NCBI GenBank assembly: GCA_003116975.1
Contig: BGKB01000278.1
Span: forward strand, 1-64,000
From: Aurantiochytrium sp. KH105
Taxonomy: Eukaryota > Sar > Bigyra > Thraustochytrida > Thraustochytriidae
Reading direction: 5' to 3'
DNA length: 64,000 bases
The notes under the pieces were generated by a model. It saw only the letters and a list, made by a program, of their open reading frames with translations. It searched no databases and was not told the DNA's origin. Of the stretch, positions 11,141 through 20,783 are shown one piece after another (positions within the stretch are counted from its first letter, which is position 1; every line of letters starts with the position of its first letter). Made by a program: the position numbers and the translations under genes.

Positions 11141-11821
11141 CTTCCCTTCTCGCCATTGCTTTCACTTGCACTTGCTACTTGCATTCGCTACTTGAGCTTT
11201 CTAGTTGCAGTTGCAATGTTGGCGCTTCCGCAATACTCCCATCGAACCCCACAGCGGCCCACCTCCGCGGCGGAAGACCCGGGCTGCGGCCGGACGGCGG
11301 AACAAGGGGGGGAGCAAGGCAGAGTGAGGCCGCCGGCGTGGCGCCACTGCGGTTCTTGTGGACATGCTGTGGGCTATTAATATCCCCCGCAGACGTGCCG
11401 AGGAGGGGACGGCGGCCGGTAGGGCCCTCCGCTGCGGGCGGCCGATCGAAAGCGAGGCTTGGCCGATCCCTATTCTCCATAGGGCGCCGGCCGCGACAAG
11501 TGGCCGGCGCCAGGCTGCAAGTGGACAGAGAGACAATCCGTTCGTGCCCGTTGTCGCATGCCGCGCCGCCTTCCTTCCTTCCTTTCTTCCTTGCTTCCTT
11601 CCTTGTCTCTCTGTCGGTCGACCGATCCTTGAGCGAGCCTTGCCTGCCCTGCTTGTTATCAGGAAAGGCATGCTAGCGTTCGCGGCGGCTCCGCGTGGCA
11701 TGGACGCCGAGGCGTCGCGAGCGTTCGCCTCGAAGCTCCGCGATGGCCATGGGATGTGACATGGCGTGGCCAGCAAAAGGAGAAGGGAAACGCAAGCGAA
11801 GCTTCGGATGAACGCGGTGCT

Positions 11822-11874
11822 AGGATGGATGGATGGATGGGTGGACGGACGGATGGATGGATAGATGGATGGAT
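11822..11874. repeat. Imperfect (GGAT)n tract
   Basis: GGAT units interrupted by GGGT, GGAC and AGAT variants, so this is an older and more degraded tract than the one near 9711. Confidence 0.8.
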
Positions 11875-12084
11875 CCAAGGCTATCCTCGCCTCGCCTCGC
11901 CGCGTCTCGTGTTGCGTTTACTTGCCTCGCAATCGCAGTCTCCCGCTCTTTTACTCTCTCGATCTCTCTACGCACGCGCCGCGCGCGCGGCCCGCAGCTT
12001 CCTGGAAGTCCGCGACCACGACCACCACCCTACCGCTCCACTGCCCGCAGCCGGCCCGCTCGCCACTGGCCCGCACCTCCCCAA

Positions 12085-12206
<122 letters not shown>

Positions 12207-12833
12207 GGAGCGCCTCTCGATAGCTTGTTCAGGGCGGGGCCTCCGGGTCCAGTTCGGAGGAATGCAGCGACCCCCCGGCGCGCAGCTGCTCTCTCCGTGT
12301 CCCTCCCTCTCACTCCTGAAAGCCAGCTACACCAGCCGCGCCAACCCAAGAGTTCCTCGTTCTCCACGCGCGACAGGCCACCGGCCAGGCCCGTCCACTC
12401 GCTGTGTCGGTCGGTGTCGGTCGGTCGGTAGATCGGTCGGTCGCGCGCTCTCTCGGTGGGTGAGCCGCCGCGTGCCCTCTCTTTTGTATTCCCCCTTGGT
12501 TTTTAGCTAGCTTTTACGCGATGATGCGGTTCCTCTCCCTCTGCAGTTCGTGCAGTGCATACTGCTCTGATCCCCACTCGCACACGCACGGCCTCTGCCC
12601 CCCTCTGACTCCGGCCGTCCGTCTCCGTCTCTATCTCCGGCGTCTCCGAGCGAGCAGCCGGGGCGTCGCCGGGCCGCGTGCGACCGGGCCATCGCGCTCG
12701 ACAGCAAAACCAAAACCCAAACTCGAGCGAGCGAAGCCTCCGAGCCTCGGCAAGGCCAAGCCAACCAGCCCAAGACCAAACAAACAAAGCAACCTTTCAT
12801 TTTAATCAAGGGTGGGTGGGGTGGTTCATCACA

Positions 12834-14540
12834 ATGAGCTTCGTTCCCTACCTCAAGCCCGTGGCGGGCGATGCCTCGGGCCTCGTGCAGGTCATGTTCG
12901 ATAACATCGGTACCATCCTTGCCCTCGTCGGCGCCACCTACTACGGCGTCTTCGGCTTCGGAGCGAACGATGACGTCGCCTACGATATCATCTACCAGCG
13001 CATCCTCCCCGGTCTCGGCGTCTCCACCCTGGTCGGCGGAGCCTTCTACGCCGTCCAGGGCGCTATTCTCTCCGCCAAGGAGGACCGCCTCGCGACCGCC
13101 CTTCCCTACGGTATTAACACCCCCGGTGCCTTTGCCGTCCTCTTCGGCATCATGGGCCCCGTCTACTGGGCCGACTCCGCTAGCTGCGCCAGTGGCGACA
13201 CCGCCTGCATCGGCGACGCCATGGAGGCCGCTTGGCGCGCCGGTGTGACGACCAACTTTCTGGTCGGTATCATCTCGGTGGTTCTTAGCTTCTTTGGCCC
13301 TGCCATCCGCAAGTTCACCCCGCCCGTGGCTCTCCTCGGCTCGCTCTCCGGCATTGGTATGGCTTTCCTCGTCATCAACGCCCTGAGCAACACCTACGCC
13401 GAGCCCATCGCCGGTCTCGTGCCGCTCTTCCTTGTCTTCATCCTCTACTACGGTGACGTTAATATTGGCAACTTCCCCAAGTCGCTTGTCATCATCCTTG
13501 CCGGTACTGCCCTCGCCTGGATGGACGGCGTCCACACCAAGGAGACCTGGGATGCCGCCGAGCAGAACCTCAAGTGGTGGGGCATCCAGACCGGCTTCAG
13601 CGCTCTCAGCGATTGGTCCTCGGTCGCCGACTCCATCGGTACGGTCTTCCCTGTTGCCTTCACTGCCGCTGCGGGTACCCTGATGAACGTCTACTCTGCC
13701 GAGCAGGCTGGCGACAAGTACGGCGTGACCCTCACCATGGTCTCTGACGGTCTCGGCACTGTCATCGCCGCTCTCTTCGGCTGCCCCTTCTCCACTTCCG
13801 TGTACATTGGCCACCCCGCATACAAGAAGATGGGCGCTGGTACCATGTACTCGGTCATCAACGGTGTCATCCTCTTCATTTTCTCCCTCACCGGCATGTT
13901 CGCCCTCATTCAGGCCATCGTCCCCATGCAGGCTGTTGGCCCGCTTCTCGTCTTTGTCGGTCTCGCCATCTGCCAGGAGGCCATCGTCTCCGCCAGTGTT
14001 CGCGAGTACCCTGCTTTCATCATCGGTATTGTTCCCTCCATTGTTGACTGGACCCTTCAGGGCTCCGGCTACACCGCGGATTCCTCGAACGCCACGTACT
14101 ACGGTTTCACGGCTCTCGACGGCAGCCCGCTTCTCATTGCCCTCGTCACCATCTCCATGGCCTCGTACGCGATCAACCGCAGCTATGTCATGGCAGCTGT
14201 TTGGAGTGTCGTCGCCGCCTTCCTTTCCCTCTTCGGTTTCATCCACCAAGGTCTTGTCAGCGCCAAGGAGATCAACGAAGTTGCTGCCGGCGGTGTCTAC
14301 TGCGCCGACGCTACGACTGTCATCGATGCCTCGCGCTTTAGCGAGTTTGACACCTGCGCTACGGGCTACTTCCCCACGCTCAGCTGGCGCTTTTTCACCG
14401 CCTACCTCATGCTCACCGCCATCTTCCTTGGCCTCTTCCAGCTCCAGCGCATGGGCAAGGTTGACCCCACCATTGAGGAGTCCGAGGATGAGATCGACTC
14501 TCGCGTCGATGCCGCCAAGGTCGACCACGCCGCCGCCTAA
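12834..14540 (+). CDS. NCS2/AzgA-like nucleobase permease
   Basis: 568 residues from the ATG at 12834; the open frame upstream of it is low-complexity and is excluded. The protein is hydrophobic throughout, with roughly 12-14 membrane segments and a short acidic, cytosolic-looking C-terminus. The central stretch SDGLGTVIAALFGCPFST resembles the AzgA branch of the xanthine/uracil permease family (acidic residue, GT, ALFG). Family members move purines or other nucleobases with H+ or Na+. The substrate cannot be read from the sequence because the classic NAT signature is not evident. Codons are strongly biased to C in third position (ATC, GTC, CTC), more than in neighbouring genes, which suggests strong expression. 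It is convergent with the WDR26 gene. Confidence 0.85.
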   Translation: MSFVPYLKPVAGDASGLVQVMFDNIGTILALVGATYYGVFGFGANDDVAYDIIYQRILPGLGVSTLVGGAFYAVQGAILSAKEDRLATALPYGINTPGAFAVLFGIMGPVYWADSASCASGDTACIGDAMEAAWRAGVTTNFLVGIISVVLSFFGPAIRKFTPPVALLGSLSGIGMAFLVINALSNTYAEPIAGLVPLFLVFILYYGDVNIGNFPKSLVIILAGTALAWMDGVHTKETWDAAEQNLKWWGIQTGFSALSDWSSVADSIGTVFPVAFTAAAGTLMNVYSAEQAGDKYGVTLTMVSDGLGTVIAALFGCPFSTSVYIGHPAYKKMGAGTMYSVINGVILFIFSLTGMFALIQAIVPMQAVGPLLVFVGLAICQEAIVSASVREYPAFIIGIVPSIVDWTLQGSGYTADSSNATYYGFTALDGSPLLIALVTISMASYAINRSYVMAAVWSVVAAFLSLFGFIHQGLVSAKEINEVAAGGVYCADATTVIDASRFSEFDTCATGYFPTLSWRFFTAYLMLTAIFLGLFQLQRMGKVDPTIEESEDEIDSRVDAAKVDHAAA

Positions 14541-15165
14541 ATTTGCTCGCATGTAATTTTGTGCTGCTACTTATGCTGCCGCTGCTTTCTATTACAGTGT
14601 TGGAGGGGGAGTCTTCATCTCGTTTGCACTTTTATGTGTTGCAAACGGGTCTCTCATCCACCATTTGTTTTTAAAGCGACGCTCTTAGTAGCTTCACAGC
14701 CAATTTCCTACACTCGAGGCTTGAAGCATGGCTTTAATCTGTCTTAACAAATGACTTTCGTTTTGTGTCACAACTTCGTTCTCGAATTTATTTGCTTTGA
14801 ATATTTACCACCTGTCCATGAGTTGTTTCATCGAACGACCATAGCAAATGTTTTCCTCTTCCGCTCATGAGCTTCTTGAGTGCAGCCGCTAGCTGCTGGC
14901 CAGTCTTTTCGCAATAAAAGTACGTATCAGCAACAGCAGGTAGCTCACCGTCTGCAGCTACTGCTAACTTATTTGATCGCTTGTTGGCTCTTCTGACTCC
15001 AAGCCCAGGGAGCAAATGTCGCGATTGTTGTGATGCAACGGGTGAATCACAAGAAATTCTGTTTTTTAATGTTGAAAGCTTACGATTGCGAACCGGTTAA
15101 AATTGGAAGAATACCTCAGGCACAACTTTCATGCACGCATGATAGGATCCAAGTTGAATCATATT
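14541..15165. other. Convergent 3' interval, permease/WDR26
   Basis: AT-richer than the flanks and holds both 3' ends. On the minus strand from about 15050 to 14788 an open frame of about 90 codons looks protein-like (it contains TYFYCEKTGQQLAAALKK) but has no ATG; an acceptor-like AACAG lies at its 5' edge. It may be a terminal exon or a gene remnant. Confidence 0.4.
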
Positions 15166-17211
15166 TTAATCCTCAGTTTGACCTGGCTTCCCGGTCCAAA
15201 CAAGGAGTTGACCGTCGTCGCTCACGGATACAAGCACAGAAGGGTCTGTTGGCGACCACGTCACTGCATTCACTGGTTGTGTGTGTTCTCCGAGCATGAG
15301 TACAGGTTCAACGGCGCCGCTATCTGCCTCATTCGATTCGCCAGCCTCTCCCGCTTCGCGCTCCCAAATGCATATGGAACCATCGGTGGTTCCAGTTGCG
15401 ATCAGACTTTCGCAAAAGCCGCCCAAAGACGAACGAATGACTGCGCTTCCGTGATGTGCACCCTTGTAGCTCGCCTGCCACAGTCCCGTGCGCATGCACC
15501 ACTCTACAATGTTTCCACCCACAATAGTTGTAAAAAGCCTCTCTTCGTCGGACGAGAGCACCATGCTCACAATCTGTTCGTCCGACATGAAACGATCCGC
15601 TTTACACTTGTCTGAAAGCTCGACAAGCTGCTTCGTCCCTCGCTGCCGCCTCGGAAGAGGTGCATCCACGGACGGTGACGATGACGACGACGACAACGAC
15701 GACGACGACGACGATGACGAAGAGGAGAAGGTGGACGACGACAAGGATGTTCGCACAGCAGCGGGCTCCTCCGTTTCAGTCGTCTCTCTCGCGGTACTTT
15801 CTTTCGATGACTCGCTTTCATCGACGGCAAACACTCGCATGAACCGGTGCTGCGAGCGGCTCGCCGCCTTGACAGGATCGCAGGAGCCAATCATGTTGCT
15901 GGTCTTATCGCAACTGCCGCACGCAGCAACGATCAGCCTCTTGCGGCTGCTGTACACAAAGTCATACACGGGCGCTCCACTCCAGCATGCCAGAATCGCA
16001 CCGGTCCGCGCCTCAAACAAGACCAGCGCACCGTCGAGGCTTCCTGCGATGACCTGCTCGCAGCCTCGTCGAGAGCTGGGCTTCCACCATATGCGGACGA
16101 CCCGCTTAGATAGATTCCGAAGCACAAGTGCAGGACTTGGCTTCGGCGAAGACTTATCGCCACCAAGGCCGTCCCAAATATATATCCTGCCATCCTCGTC
16201 TCCAGCGGCCAAGAGCCTGCCGCAGGGACTCCACGCTAGACACGTTGCAGCCTCGCCCGAGAGCGAAGCCCACGGCGAAAGTTTCACATCGCCTGCTACC
16301 GAACCAACGTCAAACACGCGCACACGTTTGTCCGTGCCTGTGCACGCAACTCGAGTTCCCTGCTGATTAAAAGCCACACACCAGATTTGTGCGCTCTCGC
16401 CATGCGCTGCAATGCGCTGCACCACGCGTGCCGGCAAACGATGCAGATCCTCAACCAAGTCAGAGACATCCTGTACCAGAGAAAGCTTGACGTTGCTTTG
16501 TCCGGGCTGAATGCAGGCACGCTTCCGAAAGCACCGCCGCGTCTGTTCTACGAGACTATGATCCAGCAGCGTTAGAAGACGCTGCCGGGGCAAGGCCAGA
16601 GACTGAGGCAACAGAGTCCGCAATCGCTCCCAGACCCTTTTGCGGTGCTCGGTATCATCGCCTTGCGAGCGTCGCAGTCGAACCCGAAGTGCCTCGGTAT
16701 CGTCACATAAAAGTAGACTGGCGTGCTTTGCCGTGTCCTGACGCCCGCATAGTGGAGCAAGCTCGTGCTGCAAGCACGATAATGCGTCTACAAATGCGTC
16801 GCGTAAAAGCAGTTCATGATATTCTTCTTGCGCAAGAAGCAATGTACACGCCCGTACTACGTACGGCTTGCACGCGTGTGTCTCGGCAAGAGCCTCGCGC
16901 GTCATTCGGCTAGCCTCTGACCATTTCCCGCTCTGTATAAGAGCCTCGATTCGATCTACGCAAGGATGCTGCTCTGCTACGCCGGATTCACGTTCCAGAC
17001 TCTCTGCCGACTTCTCGAAACCCATGTCGCGAAGAGACTGAATCATGACGCGGACCATCTCCTTGCGCTCAACCACAAAGCCGTGCACGGGCGTCGTCAG
17101 TAGCACATCGGTCTCGCCGTAGTCTCCTTGTAAAGGCGAGGCCTTTCGCGCCTTCACGTCGCTTCGCGTGGCCGGGTCGCTTCCCGCAGGGTCGGTTCTT
17201 GGGGTTTGCAT
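15166..17211 (-). CDS. WDR26/GID7-like CTLH-WD40 protein
   Basis: 681 residues from the ATG at 17211. Residues about 45-165 form a LisH/CTLH-CRA-like helical region (MVRVMIQSLRDMGFEKSAES; FVDALSCLQHELAPL), followed by a seven-bladed WD40 propeller, with WD-like repeats such as GTRVACTGTDKRVRVFD and GSICIWER. This order is that of WDR26/Gid7, a subunit of the GID/CTLH E3 ubiquitin ligase that helps assemble the complex and present substrates. One inter-blade insert is a run of Ser (about 15750-15680) and would be disordered. An in-frame ATG at 17643 would add a basic Arg/Ala-rich extension of 144 residues; I prefer 17211 because that extension has no family counterpart. It diverges from the oxidoreductase gene. 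Confidence 0.88.
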   Translation of the reverse strand: MQTPRTDPAGSDPATRSDVKARKASPLQGDYGETDVLLTTPVHGFVVERKEMVRVMIQSLRDMGFEKSAESLERESGVAEQHPCVDRIEALIQSGKWSEASRMTREALAETHACKPYVVRACTLLLAQEEYHELLLRDAFVDALSCLQHELAPLCGRQDTAKHASLLLCDDTEALRVRLRRSQGDDTEHRKRVWERLRTLLPQSLALPRQRLLTLLDHSLVEQTRRCFRKRACIQPGQSNVKLSLVQDVSDLVEDLHRLPARVVQRIAAHGESAQIWCVAFNQQGTRVACTGTDKRVRVFDVGSVAGDVKLSPWASLSGEAATCLAWSPCGRLLAAGDEDGRIYIWDGLGGDKSSPKPSPALVLRNLSKRVVRIWWKPSSRRGCEQVIAGSLDGALVLFEARTGAILACWSGAPVYDFVYSSRKRLIVAACGSCDKTSNMIGSCDPVKAASRSQHRFMRVFAVDESESSKESTARETTETEEPAAVRTSLSSSTFSSSSSSSSSSLSSSSSSPSVDAPLPRRQRGTKQLVELSDKCKADRFMSDEQIVSMVLSSDEERLFTTIVGGNIVEWCMRTGLWQASYKGAHHGSAVIRSSLGGFCESLIATGTTDGSICIWEREAGEAGESNEADSGAVEPVLMLGEHTQPVNAVTWSPTDPSVLVSVSDDGQLLVWTGKPGQTED

Positions 17212-18236
17212 GTCTGCCACGACGACCTCGGCCTTGGAGCCCGCTCGGCCCGCGTCCTCGAGTCTACGACGTTTCTGGCGTGCGCGCCGCCGCCGCTCCT
17301 TCGCCCCTGGCCCCGCGCGGGAGCCCGAGGCCGCGGGCCCCGCGTGCCTGGCCCGCTTTCCGTCTTGGCGCGCGATTTTCGCCGTCCGCTTCTTCTCCGA
17401 AGACCCAGCGAGTACGGATACGACAGAGCGAGCTGCTCCAGCTCTTCTCAAGCTCGCTCGCCTCCCCGTCCTCTTCTCCCGCCGCGCTCTCGCCGGCGCC
17501 CTCGCAAAATGCGATTTGACGTCTCGGACTCTCTTGATGCGCTTTTGCGAGCTCGCAGAAAAATCTTCTCTCTTTCTCAATCGCTCGCTCTTTAGGCCTA
17601 TACTACGTGGGGAGTTGGGATACTTTCCGCAATCGTGCGTCATCACCTACGATGCACTGCTGTGAAGAGCAAAAAGACGCGTAGGGTGTAGTGTATTTGT
17701 TTTGCCTGACCCTTTCGTGCTCTGCTTGGCTCGGTTGCTTCGAAAGCAGCAGGATCTTGCTTGAATTCTTTCCACATTTTTGTCTTTCTTGTTTTGCTGT
17801 ACAAGCGGCATTTGTCAGAGGAAAGAATTCTTGCCGTCTCGGGACGGTTGGATTCACAGCCAGCTCCACCCAAAGGTCCAGCGATGGCGCCATTGGTCGC
17901 AAGACAACTAAATTCACCTCCAGTTTTCACAGCCTCGCTCGCTCGCTCGCTCCCTCGCTCGCTCGCACCTTGAATGTGTTTTTTTTAATAATTTAATGCT
18001 TGTCACAGAGGCACATCCAAAGGCACTGCCACATCAGGCAAACAAACGTCAACGCATCGAGGCTAGCACGCGACGCAGCTCGGTGAGCAAGCGCGAGCGC
18101 AAGGGCGAGGGCACGAAGAGGGTAGAGGCGGCCTGCGAAGCAAGCAGAAATACACGGGATCTTGCACACGGCGTAGAAGAGCAGCAGCGCACGGGGTGGG
18201 GGTTCCTTGAATCGAATCAAGCCAAGCTTTGCGAAA
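17212..18236. promoter_or_regulatory. Divergent promoter region, WDR26-like and oxidoreductase genes
   Basis: Head-to-head interval; a GCTC-repeat tract lies near 17935-17970. The left 430 bp is also open in frame with WDR26 and may be coding if the upstream ATG is used. Confidence 0.5.
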
Positions 18237-19272
18237 ATGCTGGCGTGGGCGCAAACGCAGGCCAACAGGCTGAGCAAAGGCCTCGTACCCGGACCTGTGA
18301 AAGAAGTCGACGCCACGCCAAAACGAGTGCTTCTCATGTACGTGAGAATATAATGAATTGGCAAGAGCAGAAAAGTATGGGCAACTGACAGAGACACGCT
18401 TTCTCCCTCTACGACAGACACGCTCACCCCGTGCCAGACTCCTACTCGGCAGCGCTTGCAGAGGCAGCTGCCCAAGGACTGCGGCGTGGAGGCAACGAAG
18501 TAGACGAGCTCAGACTCTATGATGTTGACGGCAAAGGTACAGCTTTCCAGCCGTCCCTCACACGCGAAGAGCGCGAGGAATACATGACAGTCTATCCCAA
18601 GCCGTCCAAAGACGTGCAGCCCATCATCGAGCGTTTGCAGAGCGCAGATGCGCTTGTCATCGTCTATCCCACCTGGTGGTAAGTGACCTCTTTTTTCCCT
18701 TTTCCGGCCTCCTTCTCCCGTCCATCACGCATACATGCTCTGAGATGGACAATCGCGGTCACGATGAGGCCTACTTTTCTGCAAAGTGCCGTTATGCTAA
18801 CAGCAATTCCTGCGGATGTTTGGCACAGGTTCAACGTTCCTGCAATCCTCAAGGGTTTCTTCGACCGCGTCTTTCTGCCGGGCGTAGGTACGTTGCCATC
18901 GCGTCGCTTCCGGGTTTCGTCAGACGCGATCAAAAACTAACTGGACAGCTTGGTTTCTTTCTTCGCTCAGCCTTCCGACAGCCACATCTCGAGCCCGAGG
19001 CCGCCAAAGAGCTTCAGCTGCGCGATCTCGGCATCGTTCCAAACCTCACCAACATCAAAAAGGTTGCCTGCGTCACGACGTACGGGTCACCGCCGCACAT
19101 TGTCTTTCTCGCTGGCGACAACGGCCGCAACATGATTGCCCGTGCCTTCGTTTCGCTCATGGCACCCTCTTGCACACTCACCTGGCTTGGACTCTACGAC
19201 ATGGACCACCAGCCCCTCGACGCGCGCCAGGACTTTATCGGCAAGGTCAGGGCCGCCATGGAATCCTTTTGA
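18237..19272 (+). CDS. NQO-type flavodoxin-fold NAD(P)H oxidoreductase, four exons
   Basis: Exons proposed at 18237-18337, 18418-18678, 18829-18887 and 18971-19272, with donors GTACGTGAG, GTAAGTGAC and GTACGTTGC and AG acceptors. The joined frame is 240 residues with consistent phases. Splicing recreates the family blocks exactly: VLLIHAHPVPDSY (first beta strand and phosphate loop), YPTWWFNVPAILKGFFDRV (flavin-facing block) and PGVAF, then VTTYGSP and WLGLYDMD near the C-terminus. This is the flavodoxin_2/NQO1-like fold (FMN or FAD, NAD(P)H-dependent two-electron reduction of quinones or similar). The first 30 residues have no family match and could act in targeting. The introns are short (80-150 bp), and reading without splicing gives only broken pieces. 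Confidence 0.87.
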
Positions 19273-19361
19273 CGATAATAACCCACAGAATCCAACTCGT
19301 CCCTGAGGCGCAGCTCCTGACGCCTGTCCCAGCCACTCGCAGTCCATCTTGAGCATGTGCA

Positions 19362-19367
19362 AATAAA
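19362..19367 (+). terminator. AATAAA polyadenylation-like signal
   Basis: AATAAA about 90 bases after the oxidoreductase stop codon. The hexamer is the canonical eukaryotic signal, but whether this organism uses it is not known from the window. Confidence 0.3.
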
Positions 19368-19631
19368 TTAACAGAACCGGTACCATTCCAGCCCTCTGCA
19401 TTACCAGGTATTCCCCGCGGGCTTGTAACAATGGCGGAAAGGTCCGGTGCGCACGTGCACGGGGGCTTGGGCGGCCAAGACCGACCAAAGTGACGAGCGG
19501 CACGCGTCTCCGACGCGTGCCGCGACCGGGACTGGGCTGGGAGCGATGCGCTGCTCGCGGCGCTCGCTTCGATGGCGCGGCAGACCCCCAAAAGGTTGCC
19601 AGGCTTGAGGCGGGGCCGAAGGGGGCTCTCC

Positions 19632-19648
19632 GGGGGGGGGGGGGGGGG
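19632..19648 (+). repeat. G17 homopolymer before the protease start
   Basis: Seventeen consecutive G, 12 bases before the ATG at 19660. It is prone to sequencing length error, which matters because an upstream coding exon would change frame here. Confidence 0.9.
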
Positions 19649-19659
19649 CGGCGAAAACC

Positions 19660-20694
19660 ATGAGCGACGAGGCTGCTGCAGCGGGCGGCGAGACCTCCTC
19701 GGACGGGAGCTACCCCGGCGCACGCATCGTCGGGGGCCACCTCTCGACCTTGGAGGACCGAGGCTTTGTCGCAGCCGTCTGGAGAGGAGACTCCGCGTCG
19801 CAATTCTCGTGCGGGGCTTCGCTCATTGCGCCAGACGTGGTGCTCTCGGCTGCGCACTGCGCGGCGCGGGCTGTTGCAGTCTCCGTGGGGAGTCTGCAAC
19901 GATCGGGCGCCCCGCGTATCCTCATCCAGGAGAAACTCGTTCACCCAGACTATAACACAAGCAAAAGTCAAGCCAATGATGTCGTCCTTTTCAAATTGGC
20001 TTCGTCCGTGAGCGATGTCGAGCCGGCGCAGCTTAACTTTGGTGACAATGCCGAAGCTCTCGAGGCCCAAGGGGTCCCCGTCGTCGTCGCAGGCTGGGGT
20101 TCTCACGCAGAGGACTCAACATCCTCCGATGACCGCGAACATCTTGTCGAGGCCGACATTGAAATTGTCGCAGATACCTTTTGCGCCAATTCATCAAGCT
20201 ATGGCTCACTCTTCAATGCAAACACAATGATCTGCGCCGGTAACAGAACTGGAGGTGAAGATGCTTGCCAAGGTGACAGCGGCGGCCCCCTCTTTTATGA
20301 AAATGATATCTTGGGAGGCGTCGTCCAGGTCGGAGTTACTTCCTTTGGCTATGGCTGTGCCAGAGCTGGCTACCCCGGCGTTTACGCTCGCGTGTCCTCC
20401 TATGAGACCTGGATACGTTCCAACGTTCCCAATCTTGGCGAAACACTTACGACAGAAACCGCGAGTGCATCGCTTGCGTTCTCGCTCGGGCTTTCCGAAG
20501 GAGGCCTCATTGGCGTCGCAGTTGGCGGATCAAGTCTCGCAATTCTTGCAATGGCTGCGATCGCAGTCATTCGCAACCGTATTCGCAAAAGGCGAGCCTC
20601 CGTAGACGACGCAGATGCAATATCCGTAAAAGTCGACGACGTTCTGCAAAAGCGTGATGCGGACGACGATAGGCAAGCCTTTCCTCACGAGTAA
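19660..20694 (+). CDS. Trypsin-like S1 serine protease with C-terminal membrane anchor
   Basis: 344 residues. Activation site R22/IVGG, catalytic His66 (SAAHC), Asp107 (NDVVLFKL) and Ser207 (GDSGGP), all present; Asp201 six residues before the Ser predicts trypsin-type cleavage after Lys/Arg. Paired cysteines and VAGWG are conserved. A single hydrophobic segment at about 282-304 is followed by RNRIRKRR, suggesting a type I membrane anchor with a cytosolic Asp-rich tail. No signal peptide is seen at the N-terminus, which a secreted zymogen needs; either a 5' exon is missed or the G17 run just upstream hides a frame error. It is convergent with the next gene, with only 89 bp between stops. Confidence 0.92.
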   Translation: MSDEAAAAGGETSSDGSYPGARIVGGHLSTLEDRGFVAAVWRGDSASQFSCGASLIAPDVVLSAAHCAARAVAVSVGSLQRSGAPRILIQEKLVHPDYNTSKSQANDVVLFKLASSVSDVEPAQLNFGDNAEALEAQGVPVVVAGWGSHAEDSTSSDDREHLVEADIEIVADTFCANSSSYGSLFNANTMICAGNRTGGEDACQGDSGGPLFYENDILGGVVQVGVTSFGYGCARAGYPGVYARVSSYETWIRSNVPNLGETLTTETASASLAFSLGLSEGGLIGVAVGGSSLAILAMAAIAVIRNRIRKRRASVDDADAISVKVDDVLQKRDADDDRQAFPHE

Positions 20695-20783
20695 TTTAGA
20701 CGACGCATTGATAAGAAAGAATCATACTTGACGAATCTCGAAACGATCAAGCCCAGAGTCAAGGTCAGGATAACATGATTATA

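Larger units (their letters stand above)
19273..19659. other. Intergenic, oxidoreductase to trypsin-like protease
   Basis: Tandem plus-strand genes. Contains an AATAAA at 19362-19367 after the oxidoreductase and a G17 run just before the protease ATG. No signal-peptide exon could be found. Confidence 0.5.

Noticed and set aside
10094-11380. 428-codon open frame in the long gene-poor interval
   Set aside because: Arg/Ser/Ala/Cys-rich translation that reads straight through the CTTGC pentanucleotide repeat; no domain, and overlapping frames are equally open.
12507-14552. 681-codon open frame antisense to the permease
   Set aside because: It is produced by the permease gene's strong third-position C bias; the translation is Gly/Asp/Glu-rich with no family features.
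17212-17643. Basic 144-residue N-terminal extension of the WDR26-like protein
   Set aside because: Open and with an ATG at 17643, but Arg/Ala-rich and absent from the family; kept only as an alternative start.
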